Part shown: piece by piece, positions 9,174-18,324 of the stretch
Layout: every line of letters starts with the position of its first letter
Position numbering within the stretch: position 1 is the first letter of the stretch
DNA from: an uncultured Blautia sp.
GTDB lineage: Bacteria > Bacillota_A > Clostridia > Lachnospirales > Lachnospiraceae
Direction of reading: 5' to 3'
DNA length: 64,000 nucleotides
Assembly: GCA_905209435.1 (NCBI GenBank)
Contig: CAJLTE010000002.1
Location: 36,080 to 100,079 of the forward strand
The notes under the pieces: model-generated
Databases searched by the model: none
What the model was told of the DNA's origin: nothing
The model's input: the letters and a program-made list of their open reading frames with translations, nothing else
Program-made: the position numbers and the translations under genes

Positions 9174-9419
9174 ATGACATACAAAACAAAAGGCGTTTGT
9201 GCCAGCCATATCGAATTTGAAGTAGATGAGAATCAGAAAGTCCATAATGTACGCTTTATCGGCGGATGCAGTGGAAACACTCAGGGAGTTGCAAGCCTTG
9301 TAGAAGGTATGGATGCCAAGGAAGTAATCAACAGACTGAAAGGCATCAGATGCGGATTTAAAAATACTTCATGTCCGGATCAGCTGTCTATTGCTTTAGA
9401 GCAGGAACTGAACAAATAA
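9174..9419 (+). CDS. TSCPD domain-containing protein
   Basis: The 81-residue protein matches the small stand-alone TSCPD family (TIGR03905). It has GGCSGNTQG near residue 31 and the name-giving TSCPDQL near residue 65, with conserved Cys residues that may bind metal. The same domain caps some class II ribonucleotide reductases and quinolinate-related proteins, but the role of the stand-alone form is unknown. It has a strong AGGAGGAATC ribosome site. It is monocistronic, closed by a strong hairpin terminator. Confidence 0.88.
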   Translation: MTYKTKGVCASHIEFEVDENQKVHNVRFIGGCSGNTQGVASLVEGMDAKEVINRLKGIRCGFKNTSCPDQLSIALEQELNK

Positions 9420-9450
9420 TCATCTTCTGTTAGTTCTGATCAGGTATAAA

Positions 9451-9498
9451 ATATCCCGCGGAAGTTATGAAAATAACTTCCGCGGGATATTCTTATTT
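9451..9498 (+). terminator. Strong bidirectional terminator
   Basis: An 18-bp perfect stem (ATATCCCGCGGAAGTTAT) with a GAAA loop is followed by TCTTATTT. It ends the TSCPD gene and can also serve the convergent metallo-hydrolase gene. Repeat copy C follows at once. Confidence 0.85.
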
Positions 9499-9546
9499 AA
9501 CCGAATCAAGTAAATCTCCTGCTTTAATTGCAAAGATACGCCTGAC
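9496..9546 (-). repeat. Dispersed 51-bp repeat, copy C
   Basis: In reverse orientation: it begins TTTAACCGAATCAAGTAA and ends ATACGCCTGAC on the plus strand. It lies between two convergent genes, beside the terminator. Confidence 0.8.
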
Positions 9547-9569
9547 TCAGACTTTGTCAAAAAATTCAT

Positions 9570-11186
9570 CTATAGATCTGTTCTGTCCCATTTGTCGCAA
9601 AGAGACTGTACATCTCTTGAAAAACGTTCCAGGTCTTTATTCGGAGTTCCCTCGTTCTTCTTGATAACAGCCAGCAATCTATAACCAAGTGCCAGAAGTT
9701 TCTCAAATGCCCTTGCAGCCTTTGTCGCTTTCGGTGATGCAGATGCTTTCTGAATCTTTACACCCTTCGCTTCATAGATACATACATTATTTGCCAGATC
9801 ATATACAGTACCACTAAAGGGCGCCATTGTATCATAACCCAGATCATCCTGAAGACGTTTTGCAAAGATCTCTGTCACTGTATCTTCACCGTGAGTGACA
9901 AATACTTTCTGCGGCTTTTCCTCATAAGCCCGTGCCCAGTCCAACAGACCATTTACATCTGCATGGCCACTGATTCCAGGCATCTGACAGATATGTGCTG
10001 CCACATGAATAGGTTCGCCGAAAAGTTTCACATCCGTCGCACCTTCGATCAAAGCTCTTCCAAGTGTTCCTACTGCTTGATAACCTACGAAAAGTACAGT
10101 ATTCCTGTCATTCCACAGATTATGTTTCAGATGATGTTTAATACGTCCTGCATCACACATACCACTGGCCGAAATGATTACTTTAGGTTCCTCATCATAG
10201 TTGATTGCTTTAGAATCATCACTTGTAACGGAAATTTTCAGTCCCGGAAAACTAATCGGATTGATTCCCTTTTTGATCAGTTCCATCGCTTCTTCATCAA
10301 AGCAATCATACTGATGTTCTGAGAAAATAGTAGTCGCTTCATTTGCCAGCGGACTGTCTACATATACTTTAAAGCCGTCATGTCCATGAACCAGATTATC
10401 AGCCTTGATCTGTCTGATAAAATACAGCATCTCCTGAGTACGGCCTACAGCAAAGGACGGAATTACCAGATTACCACCTCTGTCAAAAGTTTCCTGAATA
10501 ATCTGTGCCAAAAGCTGTACATAATCCGGTTTCTCTCCATGACTGCGGTCACCGTAGGTAGATTCCATGACCACATAATCTGCATGATACAGATACTGCG
10601 GATCCTTAATCAGGGGCTGGCAGGTATTTCCAATATCACCTGAGAAAACAATTGTCTTCTCTGTTTCTCCCTCTCTGATAGTCAGTTCAATACTTGCTGA
10701 TCCCAGCAGATGTCCCGCGTCAATAAACCTGACAGAGATTCCCTCTGCCGGGGTGATCATTTTATTGTATGGACATCCCACAAAATTCTTGATCACGCCC
10801 ATAGCATCTTCCATGGTATATGCAGGTACAAATTCAGGTTTTCCCTCTCGTCTGCCTTTGCGGTTTCTCCATTCAGCCTCAAACATCTGAATGTGGGCAC
10901 TGTCTCTTAACATAATATCGCACAGATGACTGGTTGCCTCTGTTGCATATACAGGACCCCTGAACCCTTTTGCAAAAATAGCAGGCAGATTACCTGAATG
11001 ATCCATATGTGCATGTGTAAGAAGAACAAATTCGATTTCGCCCAAAGCAACTGGTATTTCAGCATTTTCATAATAATCCGGTCCCTGTTCCATACCGCAG
11101 TCTACAAGAAATTTGTGACCTGCAGCTTCCAGATAATAGCAGGATCCCGTAACCTCGTGCGTTGCTCCGATAAATGTAATCTTCAT
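9570..11186 (-). CDS. MBL-fold metallo-hydrolase with beta-CASP and RNA-specificity domain
   Basis: The 538-residue protein starts at the ATG at 11186 (AAGGGGG upstream) rather than the longer 11234 start. The metallo-beta-lactamase signature THAHMDH spans residues 57-63 (His58, His60, Asp62, His63). Further metal ligands appear in IDAGHLLGSA and FSGDIG. The beta-CASP insert and the closing RMMBL part (GISGHAD, VTHGE) follow, as in CPSF73-like bacterial nucleases. The family cuts RNA in the cytosol; YhgF/RNase J-like roles in bacteria are not settled for this branch. A Lys-rich tail of about 70 residues extends past the usual end. Confidence 0.88.
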   Translation of the reverse strand: MKITFIGATHEVTGSCYYLEAAGHKFLVDCGMEQGPDYYENAEIPVALGEIEFVLLTHAHMDHSGNLPAIFAKGFRGPVYATEATSHLCDIMLRDSAHIQMFEAEWRNRKGRREGKPEFVPAYTMEDAMGVIKNFVGCPYNKMITPAEGISVRFIDAGHLLGSASIELTIREGETEKTIVFSGDIGNTCQPLIKDPQYLYHADYVVMESTYGDRSHGEKPDYVQLLAQIIQETFDRGGNLVIPSFAVGRTQEMLYFIRQIKADNLVHGHDGFKVYVDSPLANEATTIFSEHQYDCFDEEAMELIKKGINPISFPGLKISVTSDDSKAINYDEEPKVIISASGMCDAGRIKHHLKHNLWNDRNTVLFVGYQAVGTLGRALIEGATDVKLFGEPIHVAAHICQMPGISGHADVNGLLDWARAYEEKPQKVFVTHGEDTVTEIFAKRLQDDLGYDTMAPFSGTVYDLANNVCIYEAKGVKIQKASASPKATKAARAFEKLLALGYRLLAVIKKNEGTPNKDLERFSRDVQSLCDKWDRTDL

Positions 11187-11277
11187 ACGAAAACCCCCTT
11201 TCGAACTTTGACCTTTTGTCAATATTATTGACATACCGCTATTCCGTCCAAAGCGGCCAATAACCCTTTATATCTAT

Positions 11278-11283
11278 ATTATA
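11278..11283 (-). promoter_or_regulatory. Candidate -10 box of the metallo-hydrolase gene
   Basis: TATAAT on the minus strand lies about 90 nt upstream of the start. The -35 box is poor, so this is tentative. Confidence 0.3.
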
Positions 11284-11324
11284 CACTACAACAAAGCAGA
11301 TTAACAGCATCTTTTCTGAAAATA

Positions 11325-11365
11325 AAGAGGTGGAAACAGATTTTATTTGACTGTTTCCACCTCTT
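11325..11365 (-). terminator. Terminator after the 162-residue membrane protein gene
   Basis: A 15-bp perfect stem (AAGAGGTGGAAACAG) with an 11-nt loop is followed on the minus strand by TTTATTTT. The rest of 11284-11615 holds no convincing gene. Confidence 0.85.
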
Positions 11366-11615
11366 CACTTTTGTGTTTGCCACGTACAATATACAATAAA
11401 ATATTGCTGGTATCTTAATATATCTGCCTTCTTCCGCAAACACATAGAACAGAATGACACTGCAGCTCCGCAATTTTTTATCATTCTGTCGTATCAGGGA
11501 ACGATTATAACGTGTGATTCCGAATATGCAGTTTATAAACCTGCATCCGTAACTTCCCTTTACATATACAATACGAATCAAAATGACAAATATCACACAT
11601 AAATATAAAATTTTT

Positions 11616-12104
11616 TTATTTTTTTTCTGCAGACACTGTATGATATCCCTGCACAGCATCTTTTAAAGGCTGACAGTCTGCTGTCGCAGACATTCCTGCC
11701 AGAACTGTAATCATAACAGTTGCTGCCACAACAGCTGCAGGCTTCAGAAATCTGTGTGTTCTGTTCCACTCATATCTGTATCTGTCTAAGTTTTCCCTTG
11801 TATCCGGTATCTCAATTTCATTTGTCTTCAGATTTCTGTTTCCGGACAATTGCTCTCTGTATTCACCATTCTCTTTCAGACGGGTAATCAGTCTGTTATA
11901 CCCCTCTTGTATCTCCTCTTCCGATTCCGTTGGGAATTCGTCCCAGGAGCTCTTCCCGGCTGCCTTTAACAACGCGGTTTCCAGTATTTTCGTCTCTGCT
12001 GTATACTGTTCTTTGAGCAGTTTATCCATCTGCTTTGTCCGGCTGTTCTGATTCCTTTTATCATACTGGCCATTCGTTATTTTTGCGTTTATTTTATTCT
12101 CCAT
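11616..12104 (-). CDS. Single-pass membrane protein, anti-sigma-like layout
   Basis: The 162-residue protein has a long charged cytosolic part (about 118 residues, Lys/Glu rich) followed by one membrane segment (PAAVVAATVMITVLAGMSA) and a short outside tail. This layout resembles small anti-sigma or regulatory membrane proteins, and an ECF-like sigma gene lies 1.3 kb away, but there is no sequence motif that proves a link. It is divergent from murG and has its own terminator. I do not recognise a family. Confidence 0.6.
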   Translation of the reverse strand: MENKINAKITNGQYDKRNQNSRTKQMDKLLKEQYTAETKILETALLKAAGKSSWDEFPTESEEEIQEGYNRLITRLKENGEYREQLSGNRNLKTNEIEIPDTRENLDRYRYEWNRTHRFLKPAAVVAATVMITVLAGMSATADCQPLKDAVQGYHTVSAEKK

Positions 12105-12180
12105 AATCTACAACTTTCCTTGACAATTCTTTCCCATGGGTTCATAGTAAATAATAACTATCTTTTATGTTACTGTACTG

Positions 12181-12266
12181 GTGTGCCAACAAGTTGATTC
12201 TTGAACACTTTTGCGTCTAAAATTTTATTCTGCAGGATTATTTCAAGAATCAACTTATCGGTACAC
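12181..12266 (+). promoter_or_regulatory. Large inverted repeat in the murG leader
   Basis: A 25-nt arm (12181-12205, core AAGTTGATTCTTGAA) pairs with 12242-12266 at 22 positions plus one G-T wobble, around a 36-nt loop. It ends 44 nt before the murG start. An ATTATTTTTTC tract follows the right arm after about ten bases. It may be a regulatory RNA hairpin, or a leftover pair of element ends. Confidence 0.6.
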
Positions 12267-12309
12267 CGGGCAGTAATTATTTTTTCAGAATGAAACAGGA
12301 GGAATCTCT

Positions 12310-13380
12310 ATGAAACATATTGTTCTCACCGGCGGCGGTACAGCCGGACATGTCACACCTAATATCGCATTAATTCCACGTTTAAAAGAACTTGGATATG
12401 AAATCTCTTATATCGGTTCTTATAACGGAATCGAAAAAAAACTTATCGAAGAAATGAACATTCCTTATTATGGTATTTCTTCCGGTAAACTGAGACGTTA
12501 TTTTGATCTCAAAAATTTCACTGATCCATTCCGTGTACTGAAAGGATTCAGCGAAGCCAGAAAATTATTAAAACAATTAAAACCTGATGTCGTTTTCTCC
12601 AAAGGTGGTTTCGTAACCGTTCCTGTAGTAATCGCTGCCGGAAAACTCAAAATTCCCACAATCATACATGAATCAGATATGACTCCGGGACTTGCAAACA
12701 AAATCTGTATTCCATCAGCTACTAAAGTATGCTGTAATTTCCCTGAAACAGAAAAGAGCCTCCCGTCTGATAAAGCAGTACTCACAGGAACTCCGATCCG
12801 TCAGGAATTATTAAGTGGAAATAAAGAAGCAGCCCGTGAATTCTGCGGTCTTAAAGATGACAAACCTGTACTGATGGTCATCGGTGGCAGCCTGGGTGCA
12901 GCGTCTGTCAATGAAAATATCCGCAAAATCCTTCCAGACCTTCTCAAAGAATTCCAGGTTATCCATCTGTGTGGCAAAGGAAAAATGGATGAAAGTCTTG
13001 AAGGCACAAAAGGATATGTACAGTACGAATATATCAAACAGGAACTTGCCGATCTCTTTGCCCTGGCAGATATCGTTATCTCCCGTGCAGGAGCTAACGC
13101 TATTTGTGAACTGAACGCACTGAAAAAGCCAAATCTCCTGATCCCTCTTTCCGCAAATGCCAGCCGCGGAGATCAGATCCTTAACGCCCGTTCTTTTGAG
13201 AGACAGGGCTTCAGCATGGTACTTGAGGAAGAAGAAATCACAGAGAATACACTCCTTAATTCCATCCGTGAACTGTATCAGAACAGACAGTCTTATATCA
13301 ATGCCATGTCAGATAGCAGTCATATGAACTCTATCGAAAAAATTACCGGCCTGATTGAAGACTGTGTAAACAAACAGTAA
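12310..13380 (+). CDS. murG: UDP-GlcNAc:undecaprenyl-PP-MurNAc-pentapeptide GlcNAc transferase
   Basis: The 356-residue GT28 protein starts at an ATG with AGGAGG. The donor/lipid loop [11 protein letters not shown] lies at residues 8-18, a second Gly-rich loop ([12 protein letters not shown]) near residue 195, and the C-terminal GT-B segment [11 protein letters not shown] near residue 258 with the UDP-GlcNAc contact following. It makes lipid II from lipid I on the inner face of the membrane. It is not within a dcw cluster here but stands alone, as in some Clostridia. Its stop codon touches that of the convergent sigma gene with no spacer. Confidence 0.95.
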   Translation: MKHIVLTGGGTAGHVTPNIALIPRLKELGYEISYIGSYNGIEKKLIEEMNIPYYGISSGKLRRYFDLKNFTDPFRVLKGFSEARKLLKQLKPDVVFSKGGFVTVPVVIAAGKLKIPTIIHESDMTPGLANKICIPSATKVCCNFPETEKSLPSDKAVLTGTPIRQELLSGNKEAAREFCGLKDDKPVLMVIGGSLGAASVNENIRKILPDLLKEFQVIHLCGKGKMDESLEGTKGYVQYEYIKQELADLFALADIVISRAGANAICELNALKKPNLLIPLSANASRGDQILNARSFERQGFSMVLEEEEITENTLLNSIRELYQNRQSYINAMSDSSHMNSIEKITGLIEDCVNKQ

Positions 13381-13914
13381 TCACCCGAATACCCTTTTAT
13401 ATTCTCTGGCAAGCCAGCGTCTCGTTCTCATGACTCTGTTATTCACATTATTTTCTGTGATATGGTAATGTCTGGCAACGAGACGCGATGGTATGTCGTA
13501 TAGCGTTACACTGACATAGATTTCATAATTGATCCTGTTCTTCTCACGCAGTTTCTGAAATATTGTTTTCAGATAACCTTCCGCTTCCAAGGCAAGAATA
13601 ACTTCATCTACATTGTCACCGCTCTTCACTCGCATTTCCATCACTGCCGTAAGTACATCCGAATCAACATGCTCATACTGTCTGAATGCCTTCTTATAAT
13701 AATCCAGTGCCTTATGAAAACTCATTCTGGTTATCAGATTATACAACTTCTCCTCATCTGTGAAATCTACTTCATCACTCATATTATACAGAAGTTCAAA
13801 TACATCCTGGCACACGTCCTCTGCCTCATCCGCATCATGCAGAACAATCTTTGCAATATTGATCACCCGGGAGCGATTCTTCCTGTAAATGCTTACAAAA
13901 TCTACATTATCCAT
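13381..13914 (-). CDS. ECF-type RNA polymerase sigma factor
   Basis: The 177-residue protein has an N-terminal region 2 (residues about 10-75, with DADEAEDVCQDVFELLY matching the sigma-2 helix) and a C-terminal helix-turn-helix region 4 (about 125-170, IPSRLVARHYHITENNVNNRVMR typical of sigma-4). It would redirect RNA polymerase to a small regulon. It follows the HIT gene by 24 nt on the same strand, so the two are probably one transcript. No membrane anti-sigma gene is adjacent; the nearest candidate is at 11616. Confidence 0.82.
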   Translation of the reverse strand: MDNVDFVSIYRKNRSRVINIAKIVLHDADEAEDVCQDVFELLYNMSDEVDFTDEEKLYNLITRMSFHKALDYYKKAFRQYEHVDSDVLTAVMEMRVKSGDNVDEVILALEAEGYLKTIFQKLREKNRINYEIYVSVTLYDIPSRLVARHYHITENNVNNRVMRTRRWLAREYKRVFG

Positions 13915-13938
13915 TTTATCTTATGTAAGGTCAAAGTA

Positions 13939-14352
13939 TCAGGACAGCTGTGCCTTAACTTTTGACAAAATCTCCTCTTTATCCTTATCAGTCAGCTCGC
14001 CCGGCTTCCATGTGATTCCTACATTATCTTCTTTATATCTCGGAATCAAATGCATATGGAAATGAAATACAGTCTGCCCTGCACATTCCCCATTATTCTG
14101 CACAATATTGAATCCATCACATTTTAATGCTTCTGTCATTGCAGATGCCATCTTCTTTGCAAGAACCATAACTTTTGCAGCCATTTCATCTGATAATTCA
14201 TAAATATTAGCAGCATGAAATTTAGGCAGGATCAAAGCATGTCCTTTGCTTGCCGGACCAAGATCAAGAATTACACGAAAATTCTCGTCCTCATAAAGTG
14301 TTGCAGCAGGAATTTCTCCATTGGCAATTTTACAAAAAATACAATTATCCAT
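13939..14352 (-). CDS. hinT: HIT family protein (histidine triad nucleotide hydrolase)
   Basis: The 137-residue protein has the active-site triad HFHMHL at residues 97-102 (His97, His99, His101) and N-terminal CIFCKIANGEIP with the Cys pair that often binds zinc in this family. HinT-type proteins hydrolyse AMP-lysine or other adenosine phosphoramidates in the cytosol. The length fits. AAGGA lies nine bases before the start. It heads a two-gene unit with the sigma factor. Confidence 0.92.
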   Translation of the reverse strand: MDNCIFCKIANGEIPAATLYEDENFRVILDLGPASKGHALILPKFHAANIYELSDEMAAKVMVLAKKMASAMTEALKCDGFNIVQNNGECAGQTVFHFHMHLIPRYKEDNVGITWKPGELTDKDKEEILSKVKAQLS

Positions 14353-14480
14353 TTTTTAGTCCTTCTTTCTTATTTTGCCTCTGCCGGGGCATTGTCTGTG
14401 TCGTTTTTGTTCGAAATTTCAAGGACGAAATCAGTTGCGGCAAAAAATCCACAATGATACACTTCCCTTGAGGTGATGAT

Positions 14481-15170
14481 ATGCAGACTATAACAACAGA
14501 AAGAAAATTAAAAGAAGAATTTAGTTTTACCCTGTCCAGATTGTCTCATGAAATACGTAATCCTATTTCTCTGATCAGCAGCGAACTTCAGCTAATGGCA
14601 TCTTCCCACCCTGAACTGTGCAGTTACAGGCAATGGGACAATCTTATGGACAATCTTGAATACGTTAAAGAATTATTAAATGAGCTCTCCGACTTCAGTC
14701 ACGCAGGCACAGTCCACCTGACGCCCACAAACCCAAAAGAATTCCTGAACACTGTTCTATCCTGCGAAAAAACAATGTTAGATTATCTCGGGATCACACT
14801 GGAAACACATATAGAAGATATCTCCGGCAATGTACTTCTGGACCGTATTAAAATGCGTCAGGTTATATTTAATCTGATAAGAAATTCCTGCGAAGCAATC
14901 GATCATACCAGAGGAAAAATTACCGTAGCTCTCTGTCAGACAGATTCCGGCATCTGCATTTCCGTACAGGATAACGGCTGCGGAATGACTAAAGAACAGA
15001 TCAGCAATATCTTCCGCCCGTTTATTACATATAAATCTGATGGAACAGGGCTGGGACTTGCTGTAACTTCCGAAATCATCAACGCCCATCACGGTCAGCT
15101 CAAGGTTTCCAGTGTACCGGGACAGGGCTCCACCTTCTGTATTTATCTGAACAATACAGTAAAACCGTAG
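14481..15170 (+). CDS. Soluble sensor histidine kinase
   Basis: The 229-residue protein lacks any membrane or sensor domain. HisKA starts almost at the N-terminus (RLSHEIRNPISL, phospho-acceptor His23). HATPase_c has the N box NLIRNSCEAI (about residue 132), G1 VQDNGCGM and G2 GTGLGLAVTSE. It has a good GAGGTG ribosome site. No response regulator is adjacent, so it is an orphan; partner and signal are unknown. The layout resembles KinB/SpoOB-linked or NtrB-like cytosolic kinases; a role in sporulation control is only a guess. Confidence 0.88.
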   Translation: MQTITTERKLKEEFSFTLSRLSHEIRNPISLISSELQLMASSHPELCSYRQWDNLMDNLEYVKELLNELSDFSHAGTVHLTPTNPKEFLNTVLSCEKTMLDYLGITLETHIEDISGNVLLDRIKMRQVIFNLIRNSCEAIDHTRGKITVALCQTDSGICISVQDNGCGMTKEQISNIFRPFITYKSDGTGLGLAVTSEIINAHHGQLKVSSVPGQGSTFCIYLNNTVKP

Positions 15171-15214
15171 CTTGTATGAAGCATTGTCCCGACTCTGAAC
15201 TTCTCTGATATATA

Positions 15215-15820
15215 TCAGAATCCGGCCGATACAGCTTTGCGATGTGACGGATGGTAAAGCAAAACTGCCAGTATAAATCCACAGATAAGACCTCCGACAT
15301 GTGCCGTATTATCCACACCTTCACTGGTAAATCCAAAATAAAGTGAAAATGCTGCCATAATAAACACCTGACGGGCGGAAAGATCCTCAATGTGTCCTCT
15401 CCCTCTGATCACTGCATAGATCATGGCTCCCATTACTGCAAACACAGCACCTGAAGCACCTGCGGATACAGCAAAGTCCCTGTTGTTTAATTCCAGAAAT
15501 ACACACATGAGATTTCCTCCCATTCCTCCCAGAATATAAATCAGGAGATACTTCAGCTTTCCCGTAGTACGCTCCAGCCTTCCGCCAAGCACAAACAGTA
15601 CCAGCATATTATTTCCCAGATGCTGAGGGCCGAAATGCAGGAACATACTCGTAAAAATCCTGTAGTATTCTCCCTGCATGATCATTGGTGTATAAGCAGC
15701 TCCACATCGAAGCATATGCATGGTATCATCTGAACCTCCAGTCAGCTCTACTATTGTAAAGACCAGAAGATTAACCAGAATAAGAAACACCGTAACAGGC
15801 TCTTTTTTTAGTTCTTCCAA
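15215..15820 (-). CDS. Rhomboid-family intramembrane serine protease
   Basis: The 201-residue protein has about six membrane segments. The catalytic Ser is in GASGA (Ser123) and the catalytic His in NTAHVGG (His174). The oxyanion-side motif HFGPQHLGNN lies at residues 62-71 (His67, Asn70). Rhomboids cut membrane proteins within the lipid bilayer; the bacterial substrate is unknown. It is convergent with the histidine kinase gene and follows the tad cluster by about 160 nt. Confidence 0.92.
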   Translation of the reverse strand: MEELKKEPVTVFLILVNLLVFTIVELTGGSDDTMHMLRCGAAYTPMIMQGEYYRIFTSMFLHFGPQHLGNNMLVLFVLGGRLERTTGKLKYLLIYILGGMGGNLMCVFLELNNRDFAVSAGASGAVFAVMGAMIYAVIRGRGHIEDLSARQVFIMAAFSLYFGFTSEGVDNTAHVGGLICGFILAVLLYHPSHRKAVSAGF

Positions 15821-15980
15821 TATTTACCTCTTTTCTGCTTTTTTCTTTGTTGTATTCTGTTGTATTTATATACATAATCATCTTCAGCAAACTCCGAAAA
15901 ATTGTTCAGAATAATCTGGAAGCATTTTCCTGAATCGCTTTTATTAATTGTATCAGACATCTTGTATTTTTTCAAAGTAT

Positions 15981-17411
15981 TTATGCCAAAAATATGTATC
16001 TGGCCTGTGCAAAATCCACTTCATCCTCGGGTTCCAGACGGTATTCCTCATCAGGAAGAAGAAGTCTTCCATTTACAACAGTTCCATTTCTGGAATTCAT
16101 ATCTGTAAGGTAATAATCATCTTCTCTTTTTCTGATTTTTGCGTGAATGCGGCTTACAGTAGGAAGACTGATCACTGCATCACAGGCGTTCTCCATCTTT
16201 CCTATTACTGTAAGATCTTCATTCAGATAAATAGGTGCCAGTTCCCCTGGTTCTCTGCTTACCAGACTTGCCGGACCGGACACTGCTCCTGCAGACAGTA
16301 CGGTTGTTTCCCCATAATCCGGATATATCTGTTTCTGCAGCAATTTTTCTGAAATTTTCTGATCTGCATTTTTTGATATATTTTCTGACTTACACAGATG
16401 TTCTTCTGATGTTACCGATTCTGACATTCTGTTTCTTTGTATTTCCTGTTCTGGTATATCACTTTCCGACGCTTTCCATTGTGTTTTCTGATGTTTCTCC
16501 TTATTTTCTTTTAATTTTTGCGATTGTAGAGCTCCTGATGATTTTTTCTTTTTTATCACATGCATAAGAACCATGGTGCATCCCGCTGATACGATCACAA
16601 ATCCAAAAACAGCTCCTGTTTCCATATATGGCAAATATCCCAGAAGCGTAGCGGCAGTAATTGCACACAACAGAATGAACGCCAGCACAATAACGCAGCT
16701 TCTCTTCAGAATCCCCGGAGAATCTGTCGTCGCTTCGTCTCTTACAAAATTATCCGAAACATCTTCATCCGCAGCCAGGTCTTCCGACTCATAAAAATTC
16801 TCCTGTTCTTCCTCCCTGTTTTCCAGATCTTCTGCTTTTCCCGTCTTTTTAATATCAGCAGTCCATTCCTGATTCTTATAAAGTTCTTCTTTAATCTGTT
16901 CCAGGTGAAAGCTGTCCTCCATTGCACGTTTATATACTCCATACCCCAAAATCACAGCCTGTCCATCCTCATGATCAATCTTGGGAAGAATATATTCTGT
17001 CAGGTTCTGAAACTGCTCTTTTATATCTTTCTCATATCCGGGCATCATGCAGAAATAAATCTGTTCTTTTTCGACATCCATATAAATATATTCCGGCGAC
17101 ATAATAAACTGCCCGGGATTCAGAAGATATTCTGCAGCATCTTCCATGGCTTTAACAAACCCTCCAAAAATCAGTCTGAGATCTTCAATTGTCATCTTTC
17201 TCTGTTCGTATAAAGCACTCAATACCTGTTTAGATGTAATATCAAAATAGACTCGAAATTTCCCGTCCATTCCCTGTATCCTGCATTTTAGAATAGACGG
17301 GACCACATTTCCCACCAGCATTCTTACCTGATAAGAATCCGTATTTATTTCATCTTCTCCGTAAAGGATCAGATAATTATGATTCATATCTCGTTTATAT
17401 TCACTCCGCAT
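15981..17411 (-). CDS. DUF6382 and FHA domain protein of the tad locus
   Basis: The 476-residue protein has an N-terminal DUF6382 region (about 1-170), an acidic linker, two membrane segments (about 235-285), a long charged linker, and a C-terminal FHA domain (about 405-470, with SRIHAKI and MNSRNGTVVNG, the phosphothreonine-binding loop residues). Such proteins close Tad loci in Lachnospiraceae, hinting that pilus assembly is controlled by Thr phosphorylation. It starts 1 nt after the TadE-like gene and overlaps its ribosome site. Confidence 0.85.
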   Translation of the reverse strand: MRSEYKRDMNHNYLILYGEDEINTDSYQVRMLVGNVVPSILKCRIQGMDGKFRVYFDITSKQVLSALYEQRKMTIEDLRLIFGGFVKAMEDAAEYLLNPGQFIMSPEYIYMDVEKEQIYFCMMPGYEKDIKEQFQNLTEYILPKIDHEDGQAVILGYGVYKRAMEDSFHLEQIKEELYKNQEWTADIKKTGKAEDLENREEEQENFYESEDLAADEDVSDNFVRDEATTDSPGILKRSCVIVLAFILLCAITAATLLGYLPYMETGAVFGFVIVSAGCTMVLMHVIKKKKSSGALQSQKLKENKEKHQKTQWKASESDIPEQEIQRNRMSESVTSEEHLCKSENISKNADQKISEKLLQKQIYPDYGETTVLSAGAVSGPASLVSREPGELAPIYLNEDLTVIGKMENACDAVISLPTVSRIHAKIRKREDDYYLTDMNSRNGTVVNGRLLLPDEEYRLEPEDEVDFAQARYIFLA

Positions 17412-17412
17412 A

Positions 17413-17889
17413 TCAATCCCCCATTTCCTTTAGAATAGCTGACGCAGCTCTTATTTTTCGGATATGCTTCACAGGATTTATAATACCGGAAGTCCCTTCC
17501 GTCCTTAAATGCCAGTTCAAATTTCCATACGAAGAAATCGTATCCAGGTCATACGTTACCTGCACCTGTTTTCCTACATTGGTCTGTGTGCTAAGATTTT
17601 CCGCTCCGAAAAATCCCGTATTTCCAAGTTCTTCGCTTCGCATCCTTGCCGTATCATACACCTGTCCGTTCTTTCTAACTCCTTCCATACTTCCGCTTAC
17701 TGCAGACTCATACGCTGCAGCTGTAAGCCATGCTCTGTTATGTACAAAAAAATTCAGATAAATAAGCCCAAGAAGTGTGAACAAAATCAACGGCATAACG
17801 CAGGCAGTTTCTACTGTCAGACTTCCCTTATTGACAGTTCTGTTAGTAGTTTGACAGATATCTTTTTCAATATTACACTTTTCTCTCAT
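17413..17889 (-). CDS. TadE-like minor pseudopilin
   Basis: The 158-residue protein starts at the ATG at 17889, which has GGGAGGAATTT upstream and overlaps the stop of the prepilin peptidase gene; longer upstream starts lie inside that gene in another frame. It has a short basic leader, then KGSLTVETACVMP and a single hydrophobic helix (residues about 25-48), the prepilin-like signature with Glu after the cleavage point. The family forms minor pilins or adaptor proteins of Flp pili. Confidence 0.85.
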   Translation of the reverse strand: MREKCNIEKDICQTTNRTVNKGSLTVETACVMPLILFTLLGLIYLNFFVHNRAWLTAAAYESAVSGSMEGVRKNGQVYDTARMRSEELGNTGFFGAENLSTQTNVGKQVQVTYDLDTISSYGNLNWHLRTEGTSGIINPVKHIRKIRAASAILKEMGD

Positions 17890-18311
17890 ATCAAAATTCC
17901 TCCCAGATAACCCAACAGTAAAAAAGGCACAAATGGTATCTCTGTATACCCCTTCTTTCGAAATATCATGAGCATGACTCCTGCATATATGGCACTGCAC
18001 ATAAATGCAGTAAATATCATAGTAAAAAATTCTGCCGGCCCCACCACTGTTCCCAATGCCATAATGAGCCATCCATCTCCCATTCCTACTGCTCCTTCTG
18101 TAAGAATACTGACTCCTACAACTATCAGCCCTGTTCCTGCACATAACAAAACATCCAATACTGACTCTTTACCGTATATAGTCCATATAACTCCACATAG
18201 TGTGAATATCCCAATGAGTAACAGTGAGACCTGTCTCTTTCTAATATCGATCCATGAATTTACACCCAGAAAAACCACCACACAAATTTCTTTTATACTG
18301 TCCATCTCCAT
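17886..18311 (-). CDS. A24-type prepilin peptidase (TadV/CpaA-like)
   Basis: The 141-residue membrane protein has about four to five helices. The two catalytic Asp motifs are visible: SWIDIRKR near residue 21 and GMGDGWLI near residue 76 (GxGD of aspartic prepilin peptidases). It would trim the leader of the Flp1 pilin and TadE-type proteins at the membrane. It lacks the N-terminal methylase domain, as usual for TadV. It is in the tad operon, overlapping the next gene by 4 bp. Confidence 0.9.
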   Translation of the reverse strand: MEMDSIKEICVVVFLGVNSWIDIRKRQVSLLLIGIFTLCGVIWTIYGKESVLDVLLCAGTGLIVVGVSILTEGAVGMGDGWLIMALGTVVGPAEFFTMIFTAFMCSAIYAGVMLMIFRKKGYTEIPFVPFLLLGYLGGILI

Positions 18312-18324
18312 ATTTGCTTCCTTT

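Noticed and set aside
9467..9664. Open frame of 65 codons over repeat copy C
   Set aside because: It starts inside the terminator stem and translates the repeat (SSKSP...IRLT), then the antisense of the metallo-hydrolase gene.
11279..11659. Open frame of 126 codons on the minus strand
   Set aside because: It runs through the terminator hairpin and lacks a ribosome site; composition is like non-coding DNA.
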